The position numbers were made by a program, and so were the translations under genes. A stretch of DNA of 64,000 nt from Nemania diffusa. Lineage: Eukaryota; Ascomycota; Sordariomycetes; Xylariales; Xylariaceae. The stretch covers positions 2,664,001 through 2,728,000 of the forward strand of contig JBBPUQ010000010.1 of assembly GCA_038501195.1 (NCBI GenBank), in the 5' to 3' direction. Of the stretch, positions 36,254 through 46,071 are shown in pieces. The notes beneath the pieces were generated by a model. It saw nothing but the letters and a program-made list of their open reading frames with translations. It made no database searches and had not been told where the DNA came from. The stretch's first letter is position 1. The number at the start of each line of letters is the position of its first letter.

Positions 36254-37966
36254 TTATAAAGAATTCAATATCCCCTTCTCCCTTTTTCTAATCAGCCCCG
36301 ACCCAAGCATGTTCACCTTAGGCTCCAGTCCTAACTTATTATCCCTTGTAATATCAGCCGACTCTCCATCAGCATTGATCTTTGATTTTTTCCGCAGCAA
36401 GCCTCCACCAAGCGTGTTTACTGGCGCAGTTGCGCTTTGCTCTGAGCATTCGTCCTCACTCTTACGCTTTCTCTGAATCAAACCTGCCAGGTCGTTTGCC
36501 TTCTTGGGAGGAGCAATGCCTGCTGATTGTTCCGGTATTACCTTTTCGCCAATTATAGGTAAAGCCCAGTTTTCACCCATGTTCACCTCGCTAATCCACC
36601 TTGACGTACTTGAGATCGCCTGTTCAAGACTTTTAAATTCGAGATGGAGTAGCAACTCCACGGCTCTCTTGTAACCGTTCTCGTCGAGTACTACCTGCCC
36701 TCTCCCTGCCTCTGGCCAGTAATAATATGGTGTCTCAATGTGTTCAGGGTATTTGACACGATGAGTTTTAACCCGGGGTGCTCGGGGAATGATAGGTCCC
36801 TTTAGTACCTTTTTAATTTTTCGTTTTCGCAGTGATAACTTGGTACTTATAGATTTTTTGTTGGAGGAGCTGGACGTCGGGGTCTCTAGATGAGCACTGC
36901 TGGTAGTTGGCTCGCCCAGTATCGAAGGAGCATCTGCGTGATAGTTTTGAGGAAACTTTGAATTGAGAGGCGGCTCGAAAACTAGCCAAACAAATCCCGT
37001 CATCCGTCCGCTCGAGCACTCTTGCCGAAAAGCCATCATGTCCCAGAACTGGTCCAGCGTCTTGGGTGTCTTCCAGCCACCTAAGAGTTTGGCTTTTTCT
37101 GACGTCGACTCTTCTAATTCCTCTACAAACCGTGCCTTTGGGTCATCTGGATATGTCGGAATGAGACATCTGGGCGAGACGTTCTTGTAATTGACGGCAT
37201 ATTTTGTATATGAAGATATAAGATCGAGAGGATGGCGTAGCGACCAATTGCGTGTTGCATGTTGAGTCCTAGGGACAAAGGCACGAGTCTCATAATCATC
37301 GAGCCCAGGTATCACCAGGAATCCATGTACACTATCCCACTTTGCAGTTGACTTGTCCGAAACATGATCCTCAAGCAGAGGATTTAGTACCTTGCACCAC
37401 CACTTTATGAGGCCCCTGTCATCAAGTATATGCTTTTTATTATTTTTAACGCTTCCTGGGAAGATGTATTGCGACTGAGAGCGGGCGAAAAGATTGATGA
37501 CCAATTGCTTCGAGGGTCGCCTTCGATGCTCGACGAGGAAGTTCAAAAAGGCTACGGTGATGGCTCGAATTGGCGAGAAGCCCTGGGGCGTCGATTGCAG
37601 ATGAAGATATCCAGTAGAATCTGCCTTGGCAATGAATATCGTTGTCGAGAAGCTCGTAGTATAGAGGTAAACTTCTAACGCAAGCACCAGGACATCGGTG
37701 GCCTTTGTTGGATCGGGGATGGACACGGCGAGGAAGTGTTTTTCGCAGTATGTCTTGAGAGGTTTGCTCGGGCGGGTTTCGGTAGTCGAGTTCAAGGCCG
37801 GCGCATAACAAAGCGCTTCAGTGACCGCAGGTGTGGTGGAGAGATGCCATGCTGTGCAATGAAAGTCCTTGGGCAGTGCTTGCGCCAACGCTTTGGCAAG
37901 AGGACTGTCTCGGGTTTCGGAGATGGGCAGCGTCGCACTGGTCATCTTCAATTGTTGAATATACAA
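36254..37966 (-). CDS. RTT109: Histone H3-K56 acetyltransferase Rtt109
   Basis: Single exon of up to 570 residues. An internal ATG seven codons downstream (37,945) is an equally likely start, as MTSATLP begins closer to the folded domain. Rtt109 hallmarks follow in order: LPKDFHCTAWHLST (33-44), the EVYLYTT..STTIFIAKADSTGYL strand/loop (98-121), FLVEHRRRP, GSVKNNKKHILDDRGLIKWWCKVL (171-194) and the catalytic-cleft region CLIPTYPDDPKARFVEELEE with the two Asp at 274-275. The C-terminal third is Lys- and Ser-rich with a short repeated element ending LGGGLLRKKSK and LGSGLIRKREK. The enzyme acetylates newly made histone H3 with the Vps75/Asf1 chaperones and is fungus-specific. Nuclear. It is divergently arranged with MRPL15. 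Confidence 0.93.
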   Translation of the reverse strand: MYIQQLKMTSATLPISETRDSPLAKALAQALPKDFHCTAWHLSTTPAVTEALCYAPALNSTTETRPSKPLKTYCEKHFLAVSIPDPTKATDVLVLALEVYLYTTSFSTTIFIAKADSTGYLHLQSTPQGFSPIRAITVAFLNFLVEHRRRPSKQLVINLFARSQSQYIFPGSVKNNKKHILDDRGLIKWWCKVLNPLLEDHVSDKSTAKWDSVHGFLVIPGLDDYETRAFVPRTQHATRNWSLRHPLDLISSYTKYAVNYKNVSPRCLIPTYPDDPKARFVEELEESTSEKAKLLGGWKTPKTLDQFWDMMAFRQECSSGRMTGFVWLVFEPPLNSKFPQNYHADAPSILGEPTTSSAHLETPTSSSSNKKSISTKLSLRKRKIKKVLKGPIIPRAPRVKTHRVKYPEHIETPYYYWPEAGRGQVVLDENGYKRAVELLLHLEFKSLEQAISSTSRWISEVNMGENWALPIIGEKVIPEQSAGIAPPKKANDLAGLIQRKRKSEDECSEQSATAPVNTLGGGLLRKKSKINADGESADITRDNKLGLEPKVNMLGSGLIRKREKGILNSL

Positions 37967-38560
37967 TGCGTTTAATTTGATATTCGAATCGAATCAATCG
38001 TGACAGCAGCCACAAGATGGCTGCGTCCCATATACTACGCACCCGTAGAGGGGCTATGCACTGCACTCTTAGAGCAAGGAGACCGCGGAAGGACTGACTA
38101 CACGCCAAACTCGGTAGCTTTCGCGTGTATTATTTTGAATTGGTATTAGAATAGATATTGATAGCCTACGAAAGAGCGAAATGGACGAGAAGACAACGTG
38201 ATTAAATAATTGCTAGTGAACTTAGGATTTAGTATTGAAGATTGAAGGTCAAGGTCTTAGAAGAGCTCGACGCGTACCGAGTACCTAATAGATTATAGGT
38301 AGAAGCGTGTAAATGGGCAGCGTCTCTACAGAGCCAGCCCCACCTACCGCATAGGTTACCAGTGCCAGATGACAGGGGTCTAGGGCCGGGGTGCATAGGC
38401 CTAGGTATTTCCAGCTACCATGACCAAATAAGCTGTGATTGGTTGCACACCTCGACAAGGCCCACCTGGGGAAAAAAGTCATTGAAGCATCTCTGAACAA
38501 CAAGAACGACAACCGCCACTACCGTTAGCGATTCTACGCGATAGAGCCAGCCTCGTCCCC
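37967..38560. promoter_or_regulatory. Divergent promoter between RTT109 and MRPL15
   Basis: 594 bp between two oppositely oriented housekeeping genes, so it should carry both promoters. No TATA box or recognisable operator can be assigned with confidence. Confidence 0.4.
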
Positions 38561-39463
38561 ATGGCTCTCAAGACCCCCCAATCCGCCGTGAGCGTGCCGC
38601 GACAAGCATTGAGACACTACAGAAGCCGAAATGTCTCATCGGTAACCCGACCCCTCGCCTCCACATGTCCGCGAACTTTCACAACATCAGCCTCTCGACC
38701 TTCAGAAGCCTATGCGGAGGAGCCACGATGGAACCACACACCTCCGCGCATGAAGGCGCCCTTCTCTCCTCATATCACAGTATTCCCAGAGCGCTCGAAG
38801 TGGGAAGTAAACGAAGACCCGGAGAAGCTGGACAATGCCCTCAACACCTTCCTGGGCCGTGACAACGCCAAGATCCTGCCCGAGGAATTGAAGTGGCTGG
38901 CCGTGACGCACAAGAGCTTCGATCAGGGCAGGAGAGGATTCAACGATCGACTAGCCTTCCTTGGTAATGTTGCGTGGTATTCGAGTGCGAGACGACACGG
39001 CGCTAATCTGTCACCCAGGTCGACAAATCTGCACCTTGGAGGCTATGGAATCCATTCTCACCTCGACCCCAGACCCCAAAGCCATGGCTGCCGACCTATA
39101 TGCTGAAAAGCGACAACCTTTTACGAACCCTGCCCTCCGAAGTCTGGATAACCTATCTGCGACCCAGCCAAATAGTGTCTTTACAATGGAGAAGCTGGTA
39201 CGGCTCGCCGTAGATACGGGTTTGTCTGAGGTCATAAGATGGAAAGCCCGAATAGTAAGCTAGATAGACTTGCCATATCTCTATAGCAGGTTCCCTGAAC
39301 GATGCTGACATACTGCTTCTAGCCCGATAACCCAAAAGGTTCAGGTTTTGGCACGGTCATGTCCGCTACTGTGTATGCCATAGTCGGAGCCGTCGCTTTG
39401 CAAAATGGCGGAAAGGTGGCAAGCAGAATCGTGCGCGAAAGGATAATGAAGAAAATCCGATGA
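38561..39463 (+). CDS. MRPL15: Mitochondrial large-subunit ribosomal protein MRPL15 (RNase III fold)
   Basis: Three exons (38561-38963, 39019-39254, 39323-39463; introns 55 and 68 bp) encode 259 residues, close to the 253 of yeast MRPL15. The N-terminus is basic and Ser/Thr-rich (mitochondrial import). The RNase III-like domain starts after NTFLGRDNAKILPEELKWLAVTHKSFDQGRRGFNDRLAFLG and continues across the first junction as RQICTLEAMESIL. The expected acidic cluster of active RNase III is not evident, as in mitoribosomal members that have lost catalysis. The C-terminus is GTVMSATVYAIVGAVALQNGG..ASRIVRERI. It acts in the mitochondrial ribosome large subunit. It lies near the LeuRS and MTQ1 genes. 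Confidence 0.88.
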
Positions 39464-40160
39464 TAACATGATAACATCATACCCAACTGTGTACATGACA
39501 GCCGATGACCCTTGTAGGAATATGTATAAACAACTGTACAGAGTATCGTGATATAGAGCATCGACACCATGCCGCACAATAGAAAAACAGCCTACATATA
39601 CCGGATTTTTTATCGCCCCTTGATACTTTGATATTCTAGTACACCGAATAGTAGGTATGAGAAGCCATCGAGATTACAGAGGAACGAACTAGACATTTGC
39701 TTGACAGCCAGTATTCGACAATTATCAAAGTTGCCGTCGGCTTACATCTGGAGTTAAGAGACTAAGTTGCGGGAATCAGACTATTCGATGCCTGATCAGG
39801 TGTATTGAAATATCTCCCAATTGTTGCATGTATGTAGAATTCCGTGGCTCTTGTCCAGTACCTTAGGTACCTAAGGTAATCACAATCACGAACCCATCGT
39901 CCCCAAGCCCAAGAAGGCGCATCACATGTCCCGCATCATGTTCAAGGGGAGCACTGTGCGCCTATATCTACATACAGTATCTACACTATGTAACCAAACT
40001 TTCGCCCAATCTTAAAACCCGTGACCATCGGTCTACATACTATCCATACCTAACACGAGGAAGCTTTTTTCTTACATCTCACACCTGCTACTTCACTACT
40101 TACCTAAAGATTTCCATGCGGTATCCTTAAGCAGAAAAAAGCGCAGATTCGATCGATCGA
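39464..40160. other. Intergenic region
   Basis: About 700 bp between MRPL15 and the next plus-strand gene. No gene or RNA was recognised; it should hold the promoter of the membrane-protein gene. Confidence 0.4.
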
Positions 40161-41288
40161 ATGCCGGCGGCGCGCATAAGACTCTCCAGGCCGCTGGTCC
40201 ACCAGCTGCGGCTCCGGTACCTGGTCGTCGTGCCGGCGCTGCTGGCCGTGGCGGCGGCGCTCGTGCTCGCCGTGCGCGGCGACGTGGACACGCCGCTCCT
40301 CTACTCGCAGTGCCACGCGCGCGCCCGCCTACCTTCGCTCTCGCGGATCCCCGTGCTCGGGGCCCCCGCGTGCTTCCTCGTGTCTATATTCCTACTCGCC
40401 GCCTCCTCTATCCGCGGCGTGGCGCAGCTCAGCGTGTTCCTCTCTTTCCTCGCCGCCCTGCTGACTGTGTCCCATGTCGAGGCGGGGAGGGCGTGCAATG
40501 GGGGCAGCTGGAGTCTGAGGCGCCCGACGCTGGGGTGGTTGGTGTTTAGTCTGGTGGGAGGCACGGTGGTGTGGGATCTGTGGGTTGTGCCGGCGTTCTT
40601 GAAGCGGGCGAAGGATCTGAGGGTTGAGAAGGTTAGGGCGGAGGCGCTGGAGGGGGGGGCGGGGTTGTTGGATGAGGAGGAGCGGCTTTTGCTTGAGCGT
40701 AGCCTTACTACGCGCGCGGAGGTCTATGCTATTCCCCTGGCTGTGGCGGTTGGGTTCGTGGTGCCTAGCGTTCTGATGCTTGTTCTCAAGGACGTCGTGT
40801 CTGTTATCGTATGGCTGTTCTTCCCGCTGTGGGTGGGCGCTGTGCATTGGGCTGTCAAGTTCGCCGCGGTGAAACTACTCAGAGACGACGAGCCTCTCTA
40901 TCTCGACTCTCACCCGCCTTCAGTCACCCTAGTATATGCCCTGCCGTTCATCGCATCGCTGCTCTCGCACGCCCTCTTCATATGGAATCTTTTCTGCAAG
41001 AATGACAGCCGGCAGATGACCCGCGCAGCCCTCCAGTTCATCGGGATCGACTTCTCATTCATAGCCGCCACGGTGCTGTACTGGGTGTTTATCGAATCCG
41101 GCGTCATACCCGCCGTCCTGATGGTGGTGTTCACCGTGTTTCTGGGTCCCGGTGCGGCGCTCTGTCTCACCTGGTTGGTCCGCGACAAGGCCATCGTTGC
41201 GTTCGCGGTCTCGGAGGAAGATAGCTCGGATGAGGAGTCGGATGGGGACGACAGTACTGTCCATGAAGATACGCCATTGCTGAACTGA
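40161..41288 (+). CDS. Polytopic membrane protein of unknown function
   Basis: Single exon, 375 residues. About nine hydrophobic segments are visible, for example LRYLVVVPALLAVAAALVLAV at 18-38 and AQLSVFLSFLAALLTV near 88. A charged loop sits mid-protein (KRAKDLRVEKVRAEALEGG), and the C-terminus is acidic with many Ser and Asp (SEEDSSDEESDGDDSTVHEDTPLLN). The final EDTPLL fits the [DE]xxxL[LI] sorting signal used for AP-3-dependent traffic to the vacuole, so a vacuolar or endosomal location is a reasonable guess. I do not recognise the family and assign no function. Coding sequence is G+C-rich in the 5' half. Confidence 0.75.
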   Translation: MPAARIRLSRPLVHQLRLRYLVVVPALLAVAAALVLAVRGDVDTPLLYSQCHARARLPSLSRIPVLGAPACFLVSIFLLAASSIRGVAQLSVFLSFLAALLTVSHVEAGRACNGGSWSLRRPTLGWLVFSLVGGTVVWDLWVVPAFLKRAKDLRVEKVRAEALEGGAGLLDEEERLLLERSLTTRAEVYAIPLAVAVGFVVPSVLMLVLKDVVSVIVWLFFPLWVGAVHWAVKFAAVKLLRDDEPLYLDSHPPSVTLVYALPFIASLLSHALFIWNLFCKNDSRQMTRAALQFIGIDFSFIAATVLYWVFIESGVIPAVLMVVFTVFLGPGAALCLTWLVRDKAIVAFAVSEEDSSDEESDGDDSTVHEDTPLLN

Positions 41289-41850
41289 AACTCGCAACTT
41301 AAGTAATAGTTAATTTGAATAATAATCCTCAAGCATGCCTCCCTACTCAATACTTCGGAAATGGGGACACTACAGCTGCTAGCTTATCCCCCACCCCCGC
41401 CGCACAATCGGTCCCTTCTTGTTAGTGGGCTTCTTGGGTGCATCGTATGTACTCTAACAACCAACGTAGTCCACATGCGAAAACCACGATTACGGCCTAT
41501 CAAACCCCTAGGCCCTAGTCAACATATCTCAGGTTGTCAGACATACCTATTCTAATGAAGTGCCAAGATTGTTGAGAGGATAAACAACTTGACATGGACG
41601 ATGGGTGCCGGGAACCAAAATTCGGAGTCCACAACACAAAGAAAAGATAAGCTTGTATGTCAGCTAAAAGACTAAAGGCTCAGGGTAGAGAGCTATGAAG
41701 ATTTCGCAGCAGGAAGATAATTATTGCTGTATGCCACGCCTAAACTATAGGTATAGCTGAAACATAATTCCAACACCTCCACATAGAATGTAGTCCCTCT
41801 TACACCAAAATCTCCAGTCGACTCATAAAAACAAAAGGCGAAAAAATTCT
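41289..41850. other. Intergenic region
   Basis: Contains the 3' region of the membrane-protein gene. A run of A at 41,841-41,846 is T on the minus strand and would terminate RNA polymerase III downstream of the tRNA gene. Nothing else was recognised. Confidence 0.45.
41841..41846 (-). terminator. RNA polymerase III terminator (T6)
   Basis: Six T residues on the minus strand lie 32 nt after the 3' end of tRNA-Ala. They are the first T run of four or more downstream of it. Confidence 0.6.
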
Positions 41851-41878
41851 GGTACAGGAGGAATTGAACCTCCGATGA
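41851..41878 (-). ncRNA. tRNA 3'-end fragment fused to the tRNA-Ala trailer
   Basis: Read on the minus strand directly after the discriminator base of tRNA-Ala, the sequence is TCATC, then the perfect T-arm GGAGG-TTCAATT-CCTCC, then TGTACC and A. A 5-bp stem with a seven-base loop starting TTCAA is the standard T-arm form, so it looks like the last third of another tRNA with no body in front of it. It lies before the Pol III terminator, so it should be in the tRNA-Ala primary transcript. It is too short to identify the parent tRNA; chance is possible but unlikely. Confidence 0.5.
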
Positions 41879-41950
41879 TGGACTCGCGGGGAATCGAACC
41901 CCGGACCACTCCCATGCTAAGGGAGTATTATACCACTAAACCACAAGCCC
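41879..41950 (-). tRNA. tRNA-Ala (anticodon AGC)
   Basis: 72 nt on the minus strand, without intron. Acceptor GGGCTTG pairs with CGAGTCC, leaving discriminator A. The third pair is G3-U70, the identity element for alanyl-tRNA synthetase. Anticodon stem CTCCC/GGGAG surrounds loop TTAGCAT, giving anticodon AGC. The T-arm is GGGGTTCGATTCCCC and supplies the B box; the A box is GTGGTTTAGTGG. CCA is not encoded, as in eukaryotes. Confidence 0.93.
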
Positions 41951-42135
41951 GTGATTGGATATTCTTCCTACCAGGAATATCCCATCATGAGGTAACGCTC
42001 ATCTGATTAATCGCGAAGCCCGTGCGTTGCTTTCAATTGGTAAAGCCAATACAGAAAAATAGACAATTATACAATATCATACGAATTCAGTCTCTGATTA
42101 TCTTCATGGTTCTAATAATTTATATCGATCTTGTC

Positions 42136-42648
42136 CTAGGCGCCGTCGCGCCCAGACGTATCGACCGAATGCTGATAAATCCCGCGGTAACCCTCGACCT
42201 TCTCTTCTAGCCTATGCAACACGATCTGACCCAGCCTCGCATTCCTATGCACAACAATACCCGCCGGGTTTCGCACATCCAGCAGTGCCCCCAGCGCGCC
42301 CTGATACCCAGCATCTACAACGCCTGCCGTGAGCACCGCGCCCGAGCGCCACAGCGACGACCTCACGAACACCTGGCCCATGCAATCTAGCGGGATGCGA
42401 CACGTCTCGTTGAACTCGACCAGGTACGCGCCCTGGGCTAGTTTGATCGTGCCGGTCTCGCTGTTGAAGCTCAGCTCAAATGTGCCGGCTGCCTGGCGGG
42501 ATGAGTTGTCGAAGTCTATCGTCGCTGGCGATGTCCATTTTAGAACTCGCTGTAGGGAGAGGTCGACACCGCATGGCTGCACTTGATGAATTTGAGATCG
42601 CAAGTTTCGGACTATTGCGTGCTTGACGATAGAAGCTCCGCTTAGCAT
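42136..42648 (-). CDS. dCTP deaminase / dUTPase-like protein
   Basis: 170 residues from the ATG at 42,648. An upstream in-frame ATG at 42,753 would add 35 residues of no clear character. Motifs of the trimeric dUTPase/Dcd fold are visible: the early QPCGVDL (24-30), VRSSLWRSG (95-103) and DAGYQG (112-117), followed by a C-terminal YRGIYQHS. The QPxxVDL start and the VRSSLxRxG phosphate-binding segment match the dCTP-deaminase branch better than ordinary eukaryotic dUTPase. The position of the catalytic Glu in bacterial Dcd (LEF) seems to read LLDV here, so activity is uncertain. The expected role is nucleotide pool sanitation (dCTP or dUTP to dUMP precursors). Confidence 0.7.
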   Translation of the reverse strand: MLSGASIVKHAIVRNLRSQIHQVQPCGVDLSLQRVLKWTSPATIDFDNSSRQAAGTFELSFNSETGTIKLAQGAYLVEFNETCRIPLDCMGQVFVRSSLWRSGAVLTAGVVDAGYQGALGALLDVRNPAGIVVHRNARLGQIVLHRLEEKVEGYRGIYQHSVDTSGRDGA

Positions 42649-42855
42649 CGTAGCATCTGAACGATCGGGTCTAGGCGTAAGTGATATGTTTAGTCGAAGT
42701 GAGAGTGTATGAAGCAATGAGTGTTGAGGATGAAAATTATACGAAGCTAGCATCTAGTGTCTAGGTCCTCTCATTGTTTATGCCTAATCGATCGAGTAAC
42801 TAGAAGGCAAGGATGCCGGCTAGTTGGTGTCTTTTTCTTGTTACAAATCCCGCCC

Positions 42856-44521
42856 TTAATACTTAAACAGTCTAACCTCTTGGCCTTCAACACGTTCCCG
42901 TAATATCTTCTTGTTTCTCCACGCATAATAAAACCTCAACACGACTCCACCAACTGCTACCATGAACAGCAAGGCCGCGTTCGTCCAGTGGCCAGTCGGA
43001 TACCCCAACTTCGCCTCGTTTGCCTTGTAAATAAACACGCCAACGATCTGTCCAGGCGCGCCACCAAGCCCAATATTCAGTGCAATCGCCATTCCGACCG
43101 ATGCCGTGCTGAAGATGTTAGATGACAACCAGCCTAGAAGCGGAGGGATGCAAGCGAAGGCACCCGAGGCTGCGATGATAAGACCGCCATAGCGTGAAAG
43201 ATACGCATCTGGGGGCAAGACTGCCGAGAGAAGGAACCCAATGGCGCCGATAAAAGCCATTGCCGCAGAGTGTAGCCCACGCTCGTTGAAGTGGTCAGCT
43301 GACCAAGAGGTGAGGATTTGGACAACTGGATACCATTTAGCAACCTAAAAACTGGAACAGGAGCTGGGACAGACTGAAAAGCTTACCATAGGCTACAGCG
43401 TAGGGTGGGACGGTCATGAGCTGAGCCCTCAAATCGCCATATCCTAACCCAGCTGTGATAGAAGGTGTGAACAAAGACAGAGAGCTGAAGGGAACAGAAA
43501 TGCCGAAGTAAATGACATAATGTCCCCATAATCGCCAGTCTGTCAGTGTTTGCTTAGCAGCACTCCAAGTCATCCCCTCATGTGTGCCTTTGCTTCCCTC
43601 GAGACGTAAGCGGTGCACAGCGAGGTCTCGCTCTTGGATCGTCAACCACTTCGCATCCTCAGGGAAGTCAGGGAGAAAGAACCAAACGAAGAACGCAGAG
43701 ATCACCGATGGAATACCCTCGATGATGAAAAGCCAGCGCCAGGCTGAGAGGCCGCCTGCGTTGTGGATGTGGCCGATTCCATACGCTATAGCGCCGCCAA
43801 ACGCACCAGCTAGAGTGGCCGATGCCAATATAAAGGCGACCCGTATGCTACGCTCGTCTGTTTTATACCAGAATGTGAGAAAGTAGACTAAACCCGGGAA
43901 CAATCCACTACAACAGACGATATGTCAGCAATCTCTACTGTTTCAGTCAAAGCTCCAATACATGGTGGGCTCAGGGAATACTCACGCTTCGAACACGCCG
44001 AGCAGGAAGCGCACGACGGTGAGCGAGGCATAGTTATGGATGCCCCCGAGCCCGATAGTCAGGGCTCCCCAGGAGAACATGAGGAAGGCGATCCATCTCG
44101 ACGGCCGCAGCTTTTTCAGCAGGATATTCGAGGGCACCTCGAACACGCCGTAGGCGACCAAGAAGACGAAAAGCGCGATGGTGAACTGCGAGGTCGATAT
44201 ATGCGCCTCGGACAAGAGATCGTTGTGTGTCGAGGCGTTCAGGATCTTTGCATTGCCAATGTTGGATCGGTCTAGGTAGCAGAGAAAGTAGATGCCGGCT
44301 GACAGCGGAATGATGCGCTTGTCTTGCTTCCATCTCAGTGCCCGCTCGGCGTCTGTGATAGGAGCATTGTTGGTGCTACCATAGTCTTCTAAACTCTGTG
44401 CTGGTGTTAGTTGACTTCTTTCCTATACTTCTTTGGCGGGACGTCCGTGTCAAGAGAGGTGGAGTTTCAGGCGTACAATCTTTCGCTCCTCAATGTCTTC
44501 ACTAGGTTTTTCGTCAGCCAT
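42856..44521 (-). CDS. MFS transporter, anion:cation symporter (allantoate/Dal5) family
   Basis: Four exons (44521-44477, 44395-43986, 43907-43387, 43325-42856) with introns of 81, 78 and 61 bp encode 481 residues; every junction is in frame and the first intron ends in a CTAAC..CACAG signal. The N-terminal MADEKPSEDIEERKI is cytosolic. Twelve membrane segments follow: the first begins RIIPLSAGIYFLCYLDRSNIGNAK, the ACS-family TM1 with LDRxNIGNA. Other family marks are VAYGVFEVPSNILLKK, RFLLGVFEAGLFPG and the central loop DFPEDAKWLTIQERDLAVHRL. Members import allantoate, nicotinate, pantothenate or other organic anions with protons; the substrate here is unknown. Plasma membrane. Confidence 0.9.
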
Positions 44522-46071
44522 TTTTCTGACTTTGCCAGCACTCCTACGACAACCAGCTCAGAATGCGCGATCGGGGTTAGGCTTCGAACGTGACGCTCTC
44601 TTCTCAACGTCCTGTCGGTGAGTTGCGAGAAAGAATGAGGGAAACACTGGCGGCTCACCTTATTACTTAAACACTGACCGGACCTGTTTTAATAGTAATG
44701 CCGGTATCTCTATGAAGGATGCCGAATGCGGGGAACCGCTATCCCTGTGGGGGTTGAAGGGATGGTGGTTGGGCTTTGAAGCTCTCATGTTCCACTAATT
44801 CCCACTTAGTGTCACTTTTCCTGGAGGATTTGATTAATCTGTCTGCACCCGGATATCGAAAACCGAAGGGATTTAGCGAATATGGGACACCGAGCGAACA
44901 CATTGTTGGTTAACTGCAATCATGCAGCATACACACCGAGTTTAAGGCTTGGCTCTAACCTTATGAGTGTTGCCGTAGGCTAGGTGCCTTCATATCTAGA
45001 GCATTCACATTAAATCTTGAGGCTCACCGAACTCCCCCGCACTCCAGTCTTGAGCCGCGTTCACTAGGTATTGCTTGAACTAACATGCCTAAGAAGTAGT
45101 ATTCTTAAGCACCCGCTAGTACGTGCTTTAGATCATAACCCTAACGACTTTGGCAACTTGATTGTTGGTCTTCCAATCACCCCAACAACGCACCGCGCTC
45201 TAATGGGAAAGTGTCACTAGGATTTAGCAAACGGCTCTACAATTGGATATTTTATACAGTGTTCAGTTATAGAGATTGGCACTATTATCAGTACTAGTAG
45301 GAGGTACTATTGTAATAATCTAAGCAGCGCAATGAAAGTACTGAAAATCAATACTCAACGTGCACAGTGCTTTTACGGCACTGACCGCCTATATTTCCCA
45401 TCAGCACTCCGCTCAGCTCGTAGGTATGCGTGTATAGGCAGTTAGACATTATCATTTACACGACTCTACACTCTCAAAAAGTATGTCATTCTAATATAGT
45501 TTTTAATGAGTTACCATTCTAATCATGAGGGGCTAGCCGCAACTGATGATTGCTTAATGAGAGGTTGCATTATACACCTAACAGAAGTGGATTTATGCGA
45601 TTCCTTGCACACAACCTCGGAAGAAATCAGCTACCTATCTAGCCCTACGCTGACTTATCTGCAAGACCCAACTAGGCAGCTTTCTACCCTGGGATCCAAG
45701 ATCATACTTTCATCAACTATCGCGTCGATTGCACCATATGAACACAATAACGAAATGAACCGTCAGCTGGCCAAGGCTCGATTCAATATACTAGACCCTT
45801 GGCAGCATCGGAAATGGCAGGTCGGTGCAACCGCACACCATAAGACGTGCACCTTGGCATGCGGACGAACTCATGTTTGGTATCTTCTATGCATGCCCCT
45901 CGTCGATACGCTTAACGGATAATGGAATCTAGTTTTATCGACATGGACTGACGAACTTCCTATATATATGGGCTTCGCCCTGGCGGTTCGTCCTCGTGCC
46001 TGGTCACCTTCACTCTCCAGGTACAGCGAGCCGGCCACTTAGCACGTCAAATACCTGAGTGGAAGACCAAC
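44522..46071. other. Intergenic region, 1.5 kb
   Basis: Promoters of the MFS gene (minus) and DPP V gene (plus) lie here. An unrecognised 138-codon plus-strand ORF at 45,506-45,922 shows no domain, signal or splice context and I do not call it a gene. Confidence 0.45.

Noticed and set aside
45506..45922. 138-codon ORF
   Set aside because: No domain, signal peptide or splice context; composition is not gene-like. Left unannotated as a gene.
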